Assembly (NCBI RefSeq): GCF_019969725.1
Contig: NZ_JAHXYW010000001.1
Coordinates: forward strand, 930,001-994,000
Reading direction: 5' to 3'
DNA length: 64,000 bases
From: Neobacillus bataviensis
GTDB lineage: Bacteria; Bacillota; Bacilli; Bacillales_B; DSM-18226
Below are positions 9,822 through 21,000 of this stretch, in pieces. The notes beneath the pieces are model-generated. The model saw nothing but the letters and a program-made list of their open reading frames with translations, searched no databases and had not been told where the DNA came from. Position 1 is the first letter of the stretch, and every line of letters begins with the position of its first letter. A program made the translations under genes and the position numbers.

Positions 9822-10625
9822 TTATATTTTCATACTTAATTGTTCGTTTATATTTCTTTCAAACATTTCCTTAACAGGGGAAAAGCTTTTTCTATGATAC
9901 GGAGTTGTTCCATGCTGATGTAGTGCTTCAATATGTTCTTTCGTTCCATATCCCATATTCTTTTGAAAACCATAGGCAGGATATTGCTTTGAAAGATCTT
10001 TCATTAGTTCATCGCGGGCTGTTTTAGCAATAATGGAAGCGGCAGCAATGGATACACTTTTTGCATCACCTTTAACGATCGATTCAGAAGGAAGGGGTGT
10101 TCGGAGCTTCATTGCATCAATCAGTAAAAAATCTGGTTCTAGTTTTAAAGAAGCAATACTTGAAGACATCGCTTTTTTGGTCGCTTCATAAATATTGATT
10201 TCGTCAATTTCCTCGGCCGAAATTATTGAAATGCTATAGGAAATCGCCTCTCTCCTTATAATGGCATCATATTCGAGACGTTTTTTCTCTGTTAGCTTTT
10301 TAGAATCATCTATTCCTGCTAAGAAAAAGTTATCAGGTAAGATTACTGCCGCTGCCACAACAGGACCTGCAAGTGGTCCTCTGCCGACTTCATCCACACC
10401 TGCAATGAATTGGAAGCCCTGTCCCTTCATTTTCCGCTCATACTGGGTCATTTCAAAAAACTTTTCTTCCAGGGATCGTTCTAGTTCTCTCTGTTTCTTC
10501 CACTTGGCCAAACAAGATTGAACCCCTTTCCGTTCATCTTTCTCGAGCTCTAACAAAAAGGGATCCGTTTCTGTTAAAATGGAGGATAATTTTTCTACTA
10601 TTTCAGAAATCGCTAACTTTTTCAT
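9822..10625 (-). CDS. rnhB: ribonuclease HII
   Basis: RNase HII removes ribonucleotides from DNA and RNA from hybrids. The protein has 267 residues, slightly longer than B. subtilis, with an N-terminal helical extension of about 70 residues that is typical of the Bacillus enzymes. The catalytic acidic residues are seen in AGVDEVGRGPLAGPVVAAAV (about residues 75-94), DDSKKLTEKKR, and FLLIDAMKL (about 167). The GRG and YPAYGFQKNMGYGTKEH blocks are conserved. It lies 54 bases after rbgA and ends at a strong terminator. Confidence 0.96.
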   Translation of the reverse strand: MKKLAISEIVEKLSSILTETDPFLLELEKDERKGVQSCLAKWKKQRELERSLEEKFFEMTQYERKMKGQGFQFIAGVDEVGRGPLAGPVVAAAVILPDNFFLAGIDDSKKLTEKKRLEYDAIIRREAISYSISIISAEEIDEINIYEATKKAMSSSIASLKLEPDFLLIDAMKLRTPLPSESIVKGDAKSVSIAAASIIAKTARDELMKDLSKQYPAYGFQKNMGYGTKEHIEALHQHGTTPYHRKSFSPVKEMFERNINEQLSMKI

Positions 10626-10679
10626 ATTTGTTCACCCGATATCATTAATAAAGCTCTCCGTTTGGAGAGCTCAATCATT

Positions 10680-11552
10680 TTAAACATTCTGTTCAGATTG
10701 CTGAAAGTCCTTTGGTCTTTCAAATGTAAGTGGCCCGAATTTCTCAGAGCGAATTTCCCTGATAACCAGTTCTGCCACTTTGTCATAATCAACCATGCCG
10801 CCGCCCATTAAACAGCCCCTGAGCTTACCGATGTGGTCAAATAGCTCTACTACGTCTTCCGGAAGTTCAGTTAGTTTATAACGCTCCTGCAGACGCTCTG
10901 GGTAGGCACGTTCTAAAAATCTTAACGAATATACTGTAAGGTCCTGCAGGTTTAAAAGTACATCCTTAATCGCGCCTGTTATCGCCAGTTTCATTCCAAC
11001 CTCTTGATCCTCAAACTTGGGCCATAAGATTCCCGGCGTATCCAGCAGTTCCATTTCTTTTCCAACCTTAATCCACTGCTGTGATTTTGTCACCCCTGGA
11101 GTGTTTCCTGTTTTGGCGATATTCTTTTTTACAAGGCGATTAATTAGCGTTGACTTTCCAGCATTAGGAATTCCAACGATCATTGCACGGATCGCTCTAG
11201 GCTTAACTCCTTTTGCCCGTAAGCGATCAAATTTTTCCTTCAGGATTTCTTGCGATGCCTGAGCAATGTCTCTCATTCCCTCACCGGCATGAGAATTGAT
11301 GGCGAGTGCTTTAATTCCCTTATCAGCGAAAAAAGCAATCCATTCCTTTGTTGCCTCTTTATCGGCCATATCCGATTTATTTAATAAAACTAATCTTGGC
11401 TTATGCTGAATAATTTGATCAATCATTGGATTTCGAGAAGAAAACGGTATTCTCGCATCTACCAGCTCAAAAATGATATCGACTAACTTTAATTTTTCCG
11501 TGACCTCTCTGCGAGCCTTGGCCATATGGCCAGGAAACCATTGGATCGTCAA
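10680..11552 (-). CDS. rbgA: ribosome biogenesis GTPase RbgA (YlqF)
   Basis: RbgA is a circularly permuted GTPase needed for late assembly of the 50S subunit. The order of G motifs shows the permutation: G4 LLNKSDM (about residue 58) precedes G1 [14 protein letters not shown] (about 127) and G3 DTPGILWP (about 173). The N terminus [15 protein letters not shown] is the family hallmark, and a C-terminal ANTAR-like domain follows. The start is TTG at 11552, preceded by GGAGGTGA; no upstream ATG fits. Length 290 residues against about 282 in B. subtilis. Confidence 0.96.
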   Translation of the reverse strand: MTIQWFPGHMAKARREVTEKLKLVDIIFELVDARIPFSSRNPMIDQIIQHKPRLVLLNKSDMADKEATKEWIAFFADKGIKALAINSHAGEGMRDIAQASQEILKEKFDRLRAKGVKPRAIRAMIVGIPNAGKSTLINRLVKKNIAKTGNTPGVTKSQQWIKVGKEMELLDTPGILWPKFEDQEVGMKLAITGAIKDVLLNLQDLTVYSLRFLERAYPERLQERYKLTELPEDVVELFDHIGKLRGCLMGGGMVDYDKVAELVIREIRSEKFGPLTFERPKDFQQSEQNV

Positions 11553-11570
11553 AGCAAGTCACCTCCTTTA

Positions 11571-11634
11571 AAAGCGGAAGCGCCTTGTTCAGCCCCGACA
11601 AGCATAAGCCAATCCGGGGCTAGGCGCTGGAGCT
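11571..11634. repeat. short palindromic repeat (family B, miniature form)
   Basis: AAGCGGAAGCGCCTTG opens the element and GGCGCTGGAGC closes it. AGCGCCT pairs with AGGCGCT and AGCCCCG pairs with CGGGGCT, leaving the loop ACAAGCATAAGCCAATC. The same end sequences and the words GACAAGCATAAG and ATAAGCCAAT occur in the long copy at 22878-22999. It fills nearly all of the gap between lepB and rbgA. Confidence 0.75.
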
Positions 11635-11645
11635 AGATAATAGTA

Positions 11646-12206
11646 CTATTTCACTGTAACGATGTGTGCATCGTTTAATGGCCAATATACAATGCTTGTC
11701 TTGCCAATTACTTTACTCATTGGAATCGTTCCAATGTGTCTAGAATCTTTACTGAAACGGCGATTATCTCCCATGACGAATAATTCCCCAGGAGGAACTG
11801 TTTTACGCCCTACTGCTGTTTCTTCTAACTTAAACGAGCTTGTTAATGGACCATCATTTACTTGTTTCTTATATTCATCTAAATAAGGTTCTTTATACGC
11901 TTTACCATTAACATATAAAACATCATCTTTATATTCAATGGTATCTCCCGGAAGACCAATAACACGTTTTATGTAATCCTTATGTTCTGGTGCATGAAAA
12001 ACGATGATGTCGAATCTCTTGGGTTTTCCAATATCATAACTAAACTTGCTCACAATCATACGGTCCTGATCCTTTAAAGTCGGCATCATCGATAAGCCAT
12101 CCACGACAATTGGAGCAAAGAGAAAGTAACGAATTAATGCAGCTAATATAACAGCTATTAATAGCGCTTTTGTCCATTCCCAGAGTTCATTTTTCTTTTT
12201 TACCAT
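11646..12206 (-). CDS. lepB: type I signal peptidase (Sip/LepB family)
   Basis: This membrane-bound serine protease removes Sec and Tat signal peptides on the outer face of the membrane. The frame is open to 12233, but the ATG at 12206 with GGTGGGG six bases upstream gives 186 residues, usual for single-span Bacillus Sip proteins. One N-terminal transmembrane helix (about residues 12-30) precedes the catalytic Ser motif VDGLSMMPTL (about residue 38) and the Lys motif DYIKRVIGLPGD (about 80). The C-terminal box GDNRRFSKDSRHIG is conserved. B. subtilis 168 has no signal peptidase gene between rplS and rbgA, so this placement differs from that strain. Confidence 0.95.
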   Translation of the reverse strand: MVKKKNELWEWTKALLIAVILAALIRYFLFAPIVVDGLSMMPTLKDQDRMIVSKFSYDIGKPKRFDIIVFHAPEHKDYIKRVIGLPGDTIEYKDDVLYVNGKAYKEPYLDEYKKQVNDGPLTSSFKLEETAVGRKTVPPGELFVMGDNRRFSKDSRHIGTIPMSKVIGKTSIVYWPLNDAHIVTVK

Positions 12207-12341
12207 TTGTGTCCCCACCAATCTTAGTAACAAAATATCTTATAAAGCCTATTTTACATAACTTCAGCCTTTTTAACACGATGGGAAAATGTTTTTTAAT
12301 CAAACTTTAATAAATTGATTAAACTTTATTAAAATCTGTAT

Positions 12342-12374
12342 AAAAAAAGAGCTGCTCATGAGCAAGCTCTTTTC
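12342..12374 (-). terminator. intrinsic terminator of rplS
   Basis: Stem AAAAGAGC / GCTCTTTT (12366-12373 with 12345-12352), with an inner TGCTCATGAGCA palindrome, is followed on the minus strand by a run of T. It sits just after the rplS stop and before lepB. Confidence 0.85.
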
Positions 12375-12382
12375 TTTTCATG

Positions 12383-12727
12383 TTATCGAATCTCTTTAAT
12401 TCTTGCTTTTTTACCGCGAAGGTTACGCAAGTAGTAAAGCTTAGCACGGCGGACTTTACCGCGGCGAATTACTTCAAGCTTCGCAATTTTTGGTGTGTGT
12501 ACTGGGAAAGTACGCTCAACGCCTACTCCGTAAGAAACTTTACGAACTGTAAAAGTTTCGCTAATTCCACCACCACGACGCTTAATCACTACACCTTCAA
12601 ATAACTGAATACGCTCACGAGTACCCTCAACAACTTTAACGTGTACACGTACAGTGTCACCAGGACGGAACGCAGGAAGATCAGAACGAAGTTGTTCTTT
12701 TGTGATTTCTTCGATTAATTTATGCAT
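12383..12727 (-). CDS. rplS: 50S ribosomal protein L19
   Basis: L19 lies at the interface of the 30S and 50S subunits. The open frame runs further upstream, but the ATG at 12727 follows GAAGGAG and gives 114 residues beginning [20 protein letters not shown], as expected. Conserved blocks are [33 protein letters not shown] and [17 protein letters not shown]. It has its own promoter and terminator and so forms a single-gene unit between trmD and lepB. Confidence 0.98.
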   Translation of the reverse strand: MHKLIEEITKEQLRSDLPAFRPGDTVRVHVKVVEGTRERIQLFEGVVIKRRGGGISETFTVRKVSYGVGVERTFPVHTPKIAKLEVIRRGKVRRAKLYYLRNLRGKKARIKEIR

Positions 12728-12747
12728 CGTTTTCAACTCCTTCCAAC

Positions 12748-12765
12748 AGATGCTCATGCACATCT
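12748..12765 (-). promoter_or_regulatory. possible L19 leader hairpin
   Basis: In the 5' untranslated region of rplS, AGATGTGC-ATGA-GCATCT can fold into a small stem with a two-base bulge, ending 20 bases before the start codon and next to the Shine-Dalgarno. An L19 leader element with autoregulatory function is known in Bacilli. I identify it by position and a small hairpin only, so it is tentative. Confidence 0.4.
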
Positions 12766-12840
12766 ACTAACAATTACATTGCAGCGGAACATCGTTATAA
12801 GACTAGATTCTGAAAAGGTTCAGCTCAAGTCACAAGAAGT

Positions 12841-12869
12841 ATCATACCATAATTGTCGTTCTCCCGCAA
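12841..12869 (-). promoter_or_regulatory. sigma-A-type promoter of rplS
   Basis: On the minus strand TTGCGG (12864-12869) and TATGAT (12841-12846) are separated by 17 bases, immediately downstream of the trmD stop. It would give rplS a leader of a little over 100 bases. Confidence 0.7.
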
Positions 12870-12871
12870 TA

Positions 12872-13615
12872 CTACTTGTATTCTTTTTTTATTTCAGCTA
12901 ACCATTTTTCCTGTTCTGATGTAAGTTCGATTTTATCAAATAAGTCAGGACGCCTTTGTAGTGTTCTTCTCAATGCTTCTTTATTGCGCCATTCTTCAAT
13001 TAACTTATGATTACCTGACATTAGTACATCAGGGACCTTCAGCCCGCGGAAATCTGCAGGTCTTGTATAATGCGGATGTTCTAAGAGGCCTGTGCTGAAG
13101 GAATCCTTCATATGTGATTCCTGATTTCCTAATACCTCCGGCAAAAGGCGAACGACACTGTCAACAACGACCATGGCTCCAAGCTCACCACCGGTCAAGA
13201 CATAATCCCCAATCGAGATTTCATCCGTAACCACATGCTGCCGGATTCGTTCGTCATAACCTTCGTAATGACCGCAAATAAATATCAAATGTTCTTCTTG
13301 AGCTAATTCTTCGGCTTTTCGTTGATCGTAACGCTTGCCTTGAGGACAAAGGAGGATTACCCTTGGATCCTTACTTTTTGCTTTTTCCTTGAGAGCACTT
13401 ACACCATCAAAGATGGGCTGAGGCATTAAAACCATTCCAGCTCCTCCTCCGTATGGGTAATCATCAACAGAGGAATGCTTGTTATCAGCAAATTCACGAA
13501 AATTGACAACATTATATTGGACGGCCTTTTTCTCTGCCGCTTTTTGTAAAATAGACTGGTTAAACACCCCGGAAAACATTTCGGGGAAGAGCGTAAGGAT
13601 GTCAATCTGCATCAT
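12872..13615 (-). CDS. trmD: tRNA (guanine-N1-)-methyltransferase TrmD
   Basis: TrmD forms m1G37 in tRNA, which prevents frameshifting. It is a SPOUT-family trefoil-knot enzyme that binds SAM. The 247 residues match the family. Visible blocks: [13 protein letters not shown] at the start, [13 protein letters not shown] (about residue 50), [14 protein letters not shown] (about 110), and the knot segment [21 protein letters not shown] (residues about 130-150). The start ATG overlaps the rimM stop (ATGA), indicating translational coupling; a second in-frame ATG follows directly. Confidence 0.98.
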   Translation of the reverse strand: MMQIDILTLFPEMFSGVFNQSILQKAAEKKAVQYNVVNFREFADNKHSSVDDYPYGGGAGMVLMPQPIFDGVSALKEKAKSKDPRVILLCPQGKRYDQRKAEELAQEEHLIFICGHYEGYDERIRQHVVTDEISIGDYVLTGGELGAMVVVDSVVRLLPEVLGNQESHMKDSFSTGLLEHPHYTRPADFRGLKVPDVLMSGNHKLIEEWRNKEALRRTLQRRPDLFDKIELTSEQEKWLAEIKKEYK

Positions 13616-14130
13616 GAAAGCAGCCCTTCCATCGGCTCAATTAAGATGACTTTTTCTTTAACATCCACTTTTTTAACAACATCATGAATGTAAGGAATTA
13701 ATAAATCCTTTCTTCCCTTCCCTTTAACAACCCAAACGTCATTGGCACCTGGTGATAAAATTTCCGTAACTTTTCCAAGTTCTTCCCCTTTTGTTGTCGC
13801 AACGAGGCAGCCGATAATTTCATGGTAATAAAATTCATCCTCTTCCAAGGTATCCAGCTGTGATTCAGGCACCTTGAGAATTCCTTCTTTAAACTTTTCA
13901 ACTTCATTAATATTATGAAAACCTTCAAATGTCAATAATTCAAAATTTTTATGGGTTCGATGGCTTTTTACTGTTAGCTCAATCGGCGTTTTGGAATTTG
14001 GCATAAACAAATACAATACATTTCCTGCTTTATACCGCTTTTCAGGGAAATCCGTTTTTGAAATGACACGCACTTCTCCTTTTATTCCTTGGGTATTTAC
14101 GATCTTTCCGACATTAAACCATTTTTCCAT
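13612..14130 (-). CDS. rimM: 16S rRNA processing protein RimM
   Basis: RimM binds ribosomal protein S19 and helps mature the head of the 30S subunit. The frame could begin at GTG 14142, but ATG 14130 has AGAAGGTG nine bases upstream and begins [20 protein letters not shown], matching homologues; this gives 172 residues. The N-terminal RimM domain (to about residue 90) is followed by a PRC-barrel with [11 protein letters not shown] and [11 protein letters not shown], and [14 protein letters not shown] near the end. It overlaps trmD by four bases and follows ylqD by four. Confidence 0.96.
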   Translation of the reverse strand: MEKWFNVGKIVNTQGIKGEVRVISKTDFPEKRYKAGNVLYLFMPNSKTPIELTVKSHRTHKNFELLTFEGFHNINEVEKFKEGILKVPESQLDTLEEDEFYYHEIIGCLVATTKGEELGKVTEILSPGANDVWVVKGKGRKDLLIPYIHDVVKKVDVKEKVILIEPMEGLLS

Positions 14131-14134
14131 ACGA

Positions 14135-14530
14135 TTATTCACCTTCTCTTATTTCCTCAATGATTCCATCTTTAATTATAATAACAGGTTGTCCAAGTTG
14201 TTGACTCCAGGAATCGCCCACTTTTATTTCAATTAGGGCCTGAACTTCCTTTTCCTTTAATTCACTGCCTAAAGGTAGCATATGTAATTGTTCAATTTGG
14301 AACTCTAGGAGTTTTTCTTTTTCTAATCGTTTATTGATTTCTTTTTCAAAATGACTTTTTAATTCTCTTTGCGAAAAGCTTTTGGTTTTCTCCAATCGTT
14401 TTAATTCAAATTGAAGCTGACTGCATTCTTTTTGGAGCTGAAGCTTTTGGTGGTTGTATTGTTCAAATAATTTTTCTTTGCTTTTTTCCGTTAGAATTTG
14501 CTTTACCACAACTGTTTGGATAATTTGCAT
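14135..14530 (-). CDS. ylqD: YlqD family protein of unknown function
   Basis: This 131-residue protein occupies the position of B. subtilis ylqD (about 128 residues) between khpA and rimM. The sequence is largely a charged coiled coil (residues about 18-85, rich in E, K, Q, L), followed by a small globular end containing [20 protein letters not shown] and [10 protein letters not shown]. No catalytic motif or membrane segment is seen. Its conserved linkage to rimM and trmD suggests a ribosome- or RNA-related role, but this is only inference from neighbours. Confidence 0.85.
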   Translation of the reverse strand: MQIIQTVVVKQILTEKSKEKLFEQYNHQKLQLQKECSQLQFELKRLEKTKSFSQRELKSHFEKEINKRLEKEKLLEFQIEQLHMLPLGSELKEKEVQALIEIKVGDSWSQQLGQPVIIIKDGIIEEIREGE

Positions 14531-14558
14531 AAAGATGGCTCCTTTCTTTTCTTATAGC

Positions 14559-14589
14559 AAAAAAGGGAGGAATGTTGATTCCCCCCTTT
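14559..14589 (-). terminator. terminator of rpsP-khpA
   Basis: A 12-base stem with one G-U pair, AAAGGGGGGAAT / ATTCCTCCCTTT, with a CAAC loop (14562-14589) is followed by a T run on the minus strand. It lies 17 bases after the khpA stop and splits rpsP-khpA from ylqD-rimM-trmD. Confidence 0.85.
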
Positions 14590-14606
14590 CATCTAGATGC
14601 AAAAAG

Positions 14607-14837
14607 CTATTCACCAATTTCGAGAAAAATTTTCTTTTGTTGTGATGATCCTGCTGCATAAACAACAGTTCTAATGGCCTTTGCAACACGCCCCTGCTTG
14701 CCGATTACTTTTCCCATATCTGTTTTGTTAACAGAGAGCTGATAAGTAACGCGGTTGTTGTCCTCTGAGACGTCAACGCGGACGTCTTCAGGAAAATCAA
14801 CTAGAGGCTTAACAATCGTTTCGATTAATTCTTTCAT
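14607..14837 (-). CDS. khpA: KH-domain RNA-binding protein KhpA (YlqC)
   Basis: This small cytoplasmic RNA-binding protein forms a complex with KhpB/EloR in many Firmicutes and influences cell division and elongation. The 76 residues form one KH domain. The GxxG RNA-binding loop is in GKVIGKQGRVAKAIRTVV (about residues 42-60), preceded by the family start MKELIETIVKPLVDFPEDV. It begins 12 bases after the rpsP stop and is co-transcribed with it. Confidence 0.95.
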   Translation of the reverse strand: MKELIETIVKPLVDFPEDVRVDVSEDNNRVTYQLSVNKTDMGKVIGKQGRVAKAIRTVVYAAGSSQQKKIFLEIGE

Positions 14838-14849
14838 AGTTACCTACGA

Positions 14850-16585
<1,736 letters not shown>

Positions 16586-16597
16586 TCATGCCGCCTC

Positions 16598-16933
16598 CTA
16601 ATCTAATTTTTCAAGCTCGGCAATTGTCTCATACATCGCCTGTTTTGAAGGTGTCTCCTCTTTAAGCAACACTTTTACTTGCTTTAATAGCCTCGCACGC
16701 TCTTGAAATTTATGAAATAATAAAAGCTTTTCTTCATATTCCTCGAGCATTGCTTCCGTCCGCTTAATATTATCATATACGGCCTGGCGGCTGACATCAT
16801 ACTCTTCAGCAATTTCACCCAATGAGTAATCATCTAAATAATAAAGAGACATATAGCTTTGCTGCTTTGGTGTTAACAACGAATAGTAAAAATCATAAAG
16901 ATAGTTCATTCGTGTTGTCTTTTCAAGCATCAT
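16598..16933 (-). CDS. ylxM: putative helix-turn-helix protein YlxM, SRP-associated
   Basis: YlxM is a small protein encoded directly before ffh in many Firmicutes; its streptococcal homologue binds SRP components. The ATG at 16933 has AAGGGGG nine bases upstream and gives 111 residues. A sigma-70 region 4-like helix-turn-helix is visible in [20 protein letters not shown] and [20 protein letters not shown], followed by a helical tail. Its position between ftsY and ffh supports a role in SRP targeting or its regulation. Confidence 0.93.
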   Translation of the reverse strand: MMLEKTTRMNYLYDFYYSLLTPKQQSYMSLYYLDDYSLGEIAEEYDVSRQAVYDNIKRTEAMLEEYEEKLLLFHKFQERARLLKQVKVLLKEETPSKQAMYETIAELEKLD

Positions 16934-17021
16934 ACTTAAATGCCCCCTTGTTAAGTGAAATGCCTTTACAAAAGTAAGTTTACACAGTAAGACATTATCT
17001 GTCAAGATAATACCTTTACAT

Positions 17022-18011
17022 CTAATCTTCGGTCTTTTCTACTTGATCTGCAAATAATCCATACACATACTTTTCGGCATCAAATTCCTGCAGATCATCC
17101 ATTTTCTCTCCTAAACCTACAAATTTAACTGGAATCTTTAATTCGTTGCGAATTGCGAGAACGATTCCGCCCTTTGCTGTCCCATCTAATTTCGAAAGTA
17201 CAATGCCACTGACATTGGTTACTTCTTTAAAATTCTTAGCCTGAATAAGCGCATTCTGTCCTGTTGTCGCATCAAGGACAAGGATTACTTCGTGGGGTGC
17301 TCCGGGAATTTCTCTTTCGATGACACGTTTTACCTTTTCCAGCTCTTTCATCAGGTTCACTTTATTTTGTAAACGACCGGCTGTATCACACAATAAAATA
17401 TCAGCTTTGCGGGATTTCGCTGCCTGAATCGCATCATACATTACGGCAGCAGGGTCAGATCCCTCTGCCTGCTTGATAACCTCGACACCGACTCTATCCC
17501 CCCATACTTCAAGCTGTTCAATAGCTCCAGCCCGGAAAGTGTCGCCTGCAGCCATCAAAACTTTTCTTCCCTCACTCTTAAACTTATGTCCTAGTTTACC
17601 TATTGTCGTTGTTTTTCCGACACCATTGACACCGACAAAGAGGATGACGGTTAACCCATCCTCCTGGATGTTTAATTTTGAAGACTGTCCTTCGCCTGCA
17701 TTATAGATGTCGACAAGCTTTTCAGATATAACACTTTGAACCTCCTGAGGGTCTTGGATGTTCCGCCGTTTCACTTCCATCTTCAGCTCATCTATTAACT
17801 GCATAACGGTGTCAAAACCAACATCGGCCTGAATTAGGATTTCTTCTAATTCTTCAAAGAAGTCTTCGTCGACTTTTCGGTATCTCGCCACAAGGTCATT
17901 GACTTTTCCAGAAAAACTGTCCCTTGTCTTCGTAAGACCTTCCTTAAACTTCTCTGTAACTGTATCCGTTGATTTTGTAATCTTCTCTTTTAATTTTTTA
18001 AAAAAGCTCAT
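17022..18011 (-). CDS. ftsY: signal recognition particle receptor FtsY
   Basis: FtsY is the membrane-associated GTPase that receives the SRP-ribosome complex. Its 329 residues equal B. subtilis. A short charged N-terminal segment (about 1-40) replaces the long acidic domain of E. coli. The NG domains show [18 protein letters not shown] (about residue 128), [30 protein letters not shown] (about 210), [16 protein letters not shown] (about 270) and [15 protein letters not shown]. It starts 18 bases after smc, forming smc-ftsY-ylxM-ffh. Confidence 0.98.
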   Translation of the reverse strand: MSFFKKLKEKITKSTDTVTEKFKEGLTKTRDSFSGKVNDLVARYRKVDEDFFEELEEILIQADVGFDTVMQLIDELKMEVKRRNIQDPQEVQSVISEKLVDIYNAGEGQSSKLNIQEDGLTVILFVGVNGVGKTTTIGKLGHKFKSEGRKVLMAAGDTFRAGAIEQLEVWGDRVGVEVIKQAEGSDPAAVMYDAIQAAKSRKADILLCDTAGRLQNKVNLMKELEKVKRVIEREIPGAPHEVILVLDATTGQNALIQAKNFKEVTNVSGIVLSKLDGTAKGGIVLAIRNELKIPVKFVGLGEKMDDLQEFDAEKYVYGLFADQVEKTED

Positions 18012-18029
18012 TCTTTCACTTCCCTTAAA

Positions 18030-21000
18030 TTAAGATTTAACAAGCTCTTTTGTATCGTCTAAACGAACTGATACAAGCTTTGATACACCCGATTCCTGCA
18101 TGGTGACTCCGTATAAGACGTCTGCTTCCTCCATTGTCCCTTTACGGTGTGTAATAACAATGAATTGAGTCTCTGAGCTATATCTCTTTAAATACTGGCT
18201 AAAACGGTGGACGTTTGCTTCATCGAGTGCCGCTTCCACTTCATCAAGAATACAGAAAGGAACAGGACGTACTTTTAATATCGAAAAAAGCAGGGCAATG
18301 GCCGTTAATGCTCGTTCGCCACCCGATAGCAGCCCTAGATTCTGAAGCTTTTTACCCGGAGGCTGAGCAACGATTTCCACTCCTGTATTTAATAAATCCT
18401 CCGGAGCCGTTAATACAAGGTCCGCTCTTCCTCCTCCGAAAAGTGCCCTGAAAACTGGTTCGAAATGTTCTCGAATCCCTTGGAAGGTTTGCTCAAAGCG
18501 TCTTTTCATTTCCGTATCCATCTCTTCAATCACCTGGAAAAGTGTATCCTTGGCTTCTTGAAGATCTGTCCTTTGTTCATTTAAAAATTCATACCGTTCG
18601 GAAACGCGCTCGTATTCTTCAATAGCTCCAATGTTGATATTACCAAGCTCCTCGATGGCCAGTTTAATCAGCTTGACCTTTTTGCGGGCTTCTTCAACTG
18701 GAACAGTTAGCGGATACTGTTCCTTAGCTCCTTCAAAGGATAATAAGTATTCTTCTCTTAGATGAGCTAGTCTGTTTTCAAGCTCCACATCCAAGCGGTT
18801 TAGTTTTACCTCTTCATCCTTTAGTACCGTTATCAAACCTTTATGAATTCTCTTTAATTCCTTAGCTTCAAGCTCCAAATCTTCCAGCGAAACCTGAAGC
18901 TGGACCCGTTCTTGCCTTCTTGTGCTAATTAGATTTAGTGTTGCAGCCTTGTCTTCTTGTTTTCTTTTTGCAGCAGTCTCTAATTGTTCTTCACCCGAAG
19001 AGCTATTCGTCATTTCTGATGTTAATAGGCTGAGGTCTTCAGTAAAGACAGCAAGCTTTTGCCTGCTTTCCGCTAAATCTTCATTAAGATTCGCGAATCG
19101 GTCCTTGGTGTTTAAAAATTGCTCGTTTTTAGCCGCAAACTCAACCTTTAACTCATTTATTTCGGTTACCAAGGCTTCTTTAGATGTAAGATCATTGGTC
19201 TTTTGTTCAGTCAGTCTTATAATTTGACCGTCAAGTTCCGCAATTGAAACCTTATAATTTTCCATTGCTGATTGTAACTCTATTTTTCTAGTTAGCAATG
19301 TGGTTTGTTCTGTCGAAAACTGCCCTTTTTCAAGATCGTAAATGGCTAATCGGTCATTGATATTCTTTTCTTCAAACTCCGCTTCTCGTAAGTCACCCTT
19401 AACAGACTGTTCCGATAGTCTTAGTTCTTCACCATTTTTACGCATTGCCTCAAGGTCTGACTCTGCCGTTTGGACATCTTCTTTTAATGATTTAACCTGC
19501 TTCTCCAAATCCGCTGTTTTCTCTTCCATAATGACAAGCTTACCCTTTAATTCATCAAGCTCACCTTTTCTTGTTAATAGCGAGGATGTTTTTTGTTTTA
19601 CGGCTCCACCTGTCATCGAACCGCCGGGATTGACGATATCTCCATCGAGGGTAACTAATCGAACACGATATTGGAGTATTTTCGCCAATTCATTGGCACC
19701 CTTTAGATCCCTTGTGATAACAACGTTACCCAAAAGGTTTTGAAAAATCTCGGCATACTTTTGTTCAAACTGAATCAGGCTGACGGCAGTACCCACCAGA
19801 GAAGGGTGATTTTGAATCGAAGCCATTTGAGCTGATGATAAGGGACGTCCCTTTACAACACTTTGTGGTAAAAAGGTTGCTCGTCCAAAAGAATGCTGCT
19901 TTAAATATTGAATAGCGGCACGGGCATTTTGTTCAGTATCAACTACGATATGCTGTAAGGCACCACCAAGTGCGGTTTCCATGGCAATTTCATATTCTTT
20001 AGGAGCAGAGATTAGTTCGGCAACGGCTCCTTCAATACCATGGAGTTTTTTTCCGCGGGCCTTGAGAACTTCCTTTACACCTTGGAAAAAGCCAGAAAAA
20101 TCCTCTTCCATTTCTTCAAGCATATCTTTTTTGGACTTTGCCTGCTGCAGAAGCTGATAGGCTTGATACAAGGTTTTCTCTTGTTTTTGATAATTGTTTT
20201 TTACCGTATCCAGTTTACGTTGTTGCTCACGAAAGGCAACAACTTGTTCACTTAGCTTCTTTTGAAGTTCATCTAATGAAGCTTGAATTTTCCTTTTTTT
20301 GCTTTGGGCAATTTCTCTTTCTTGAAGATACTTTTCATTTTCCGCATCAAGACGTGAATTTTTTCTATCCTGCTGCTCAAGCTGCTGGTCAATGTATTTT
20401 AATTCGTTTTTTGCACCAGCTTGGTCATTTAACAGCTCAATATATTCACTTTTTAAGCTTTCGATTTTTTCGTCAATATTTTCTGCAAATAATTGCAGCT
20501 TTTCTTGTTTTTCCTTTAACTGTGTTTGTAAGGTTTTTACCTGCTCACCAAGCAGCTTAACCGATTCGGCTAAAGAGTCTCTATTGTTTTGAAGTTGGCT
20601 GATTCGGTCCGTTAATTCAAGGATGTTCATTTCCAACTGCTCTTTATTTTGTGCAGCATTCTTTTTCCGCTCTTTTAGAACTTCTTTTCGTCCCTCCAGC
20701 TTTTCAAGCTCCTCACTGGCATGAAGCAGGACATTCTGCAGGTCTGAAATCGATTCATCTAAGGCCGTAATCTGGTCTCTAGTTTCAACGATTTTTGCTT
20801 CTTTGACTTGCAATTCGGAAGAAAGCTTCAATTCCTCATGTTGGTGTTCTTCCAGCTGTTTGGAAAGATTCCCCCATTTTTGATGCATGTCTTCAATTTC
20901 ATAAACGGTTAGAGCTACTTCAAACTTTTCAAGCTCCTCTTTTTTCTCTAAAAAATCCTTTGCTATCGACGCTTGAATTTTTAATGGCTCTACTTGGCTT

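Noticed and set aside
19342..19743. Open plus-strand frame of 133 codons antisense to smc
   Set aside because: It lies wholly within the coiled-coil coding sequence of smc, has no ribosome site or family resemblance, and its composition is that of a reverse-complement shadow. The same holds for the other plus-strand frames opposite minus-strand genes.
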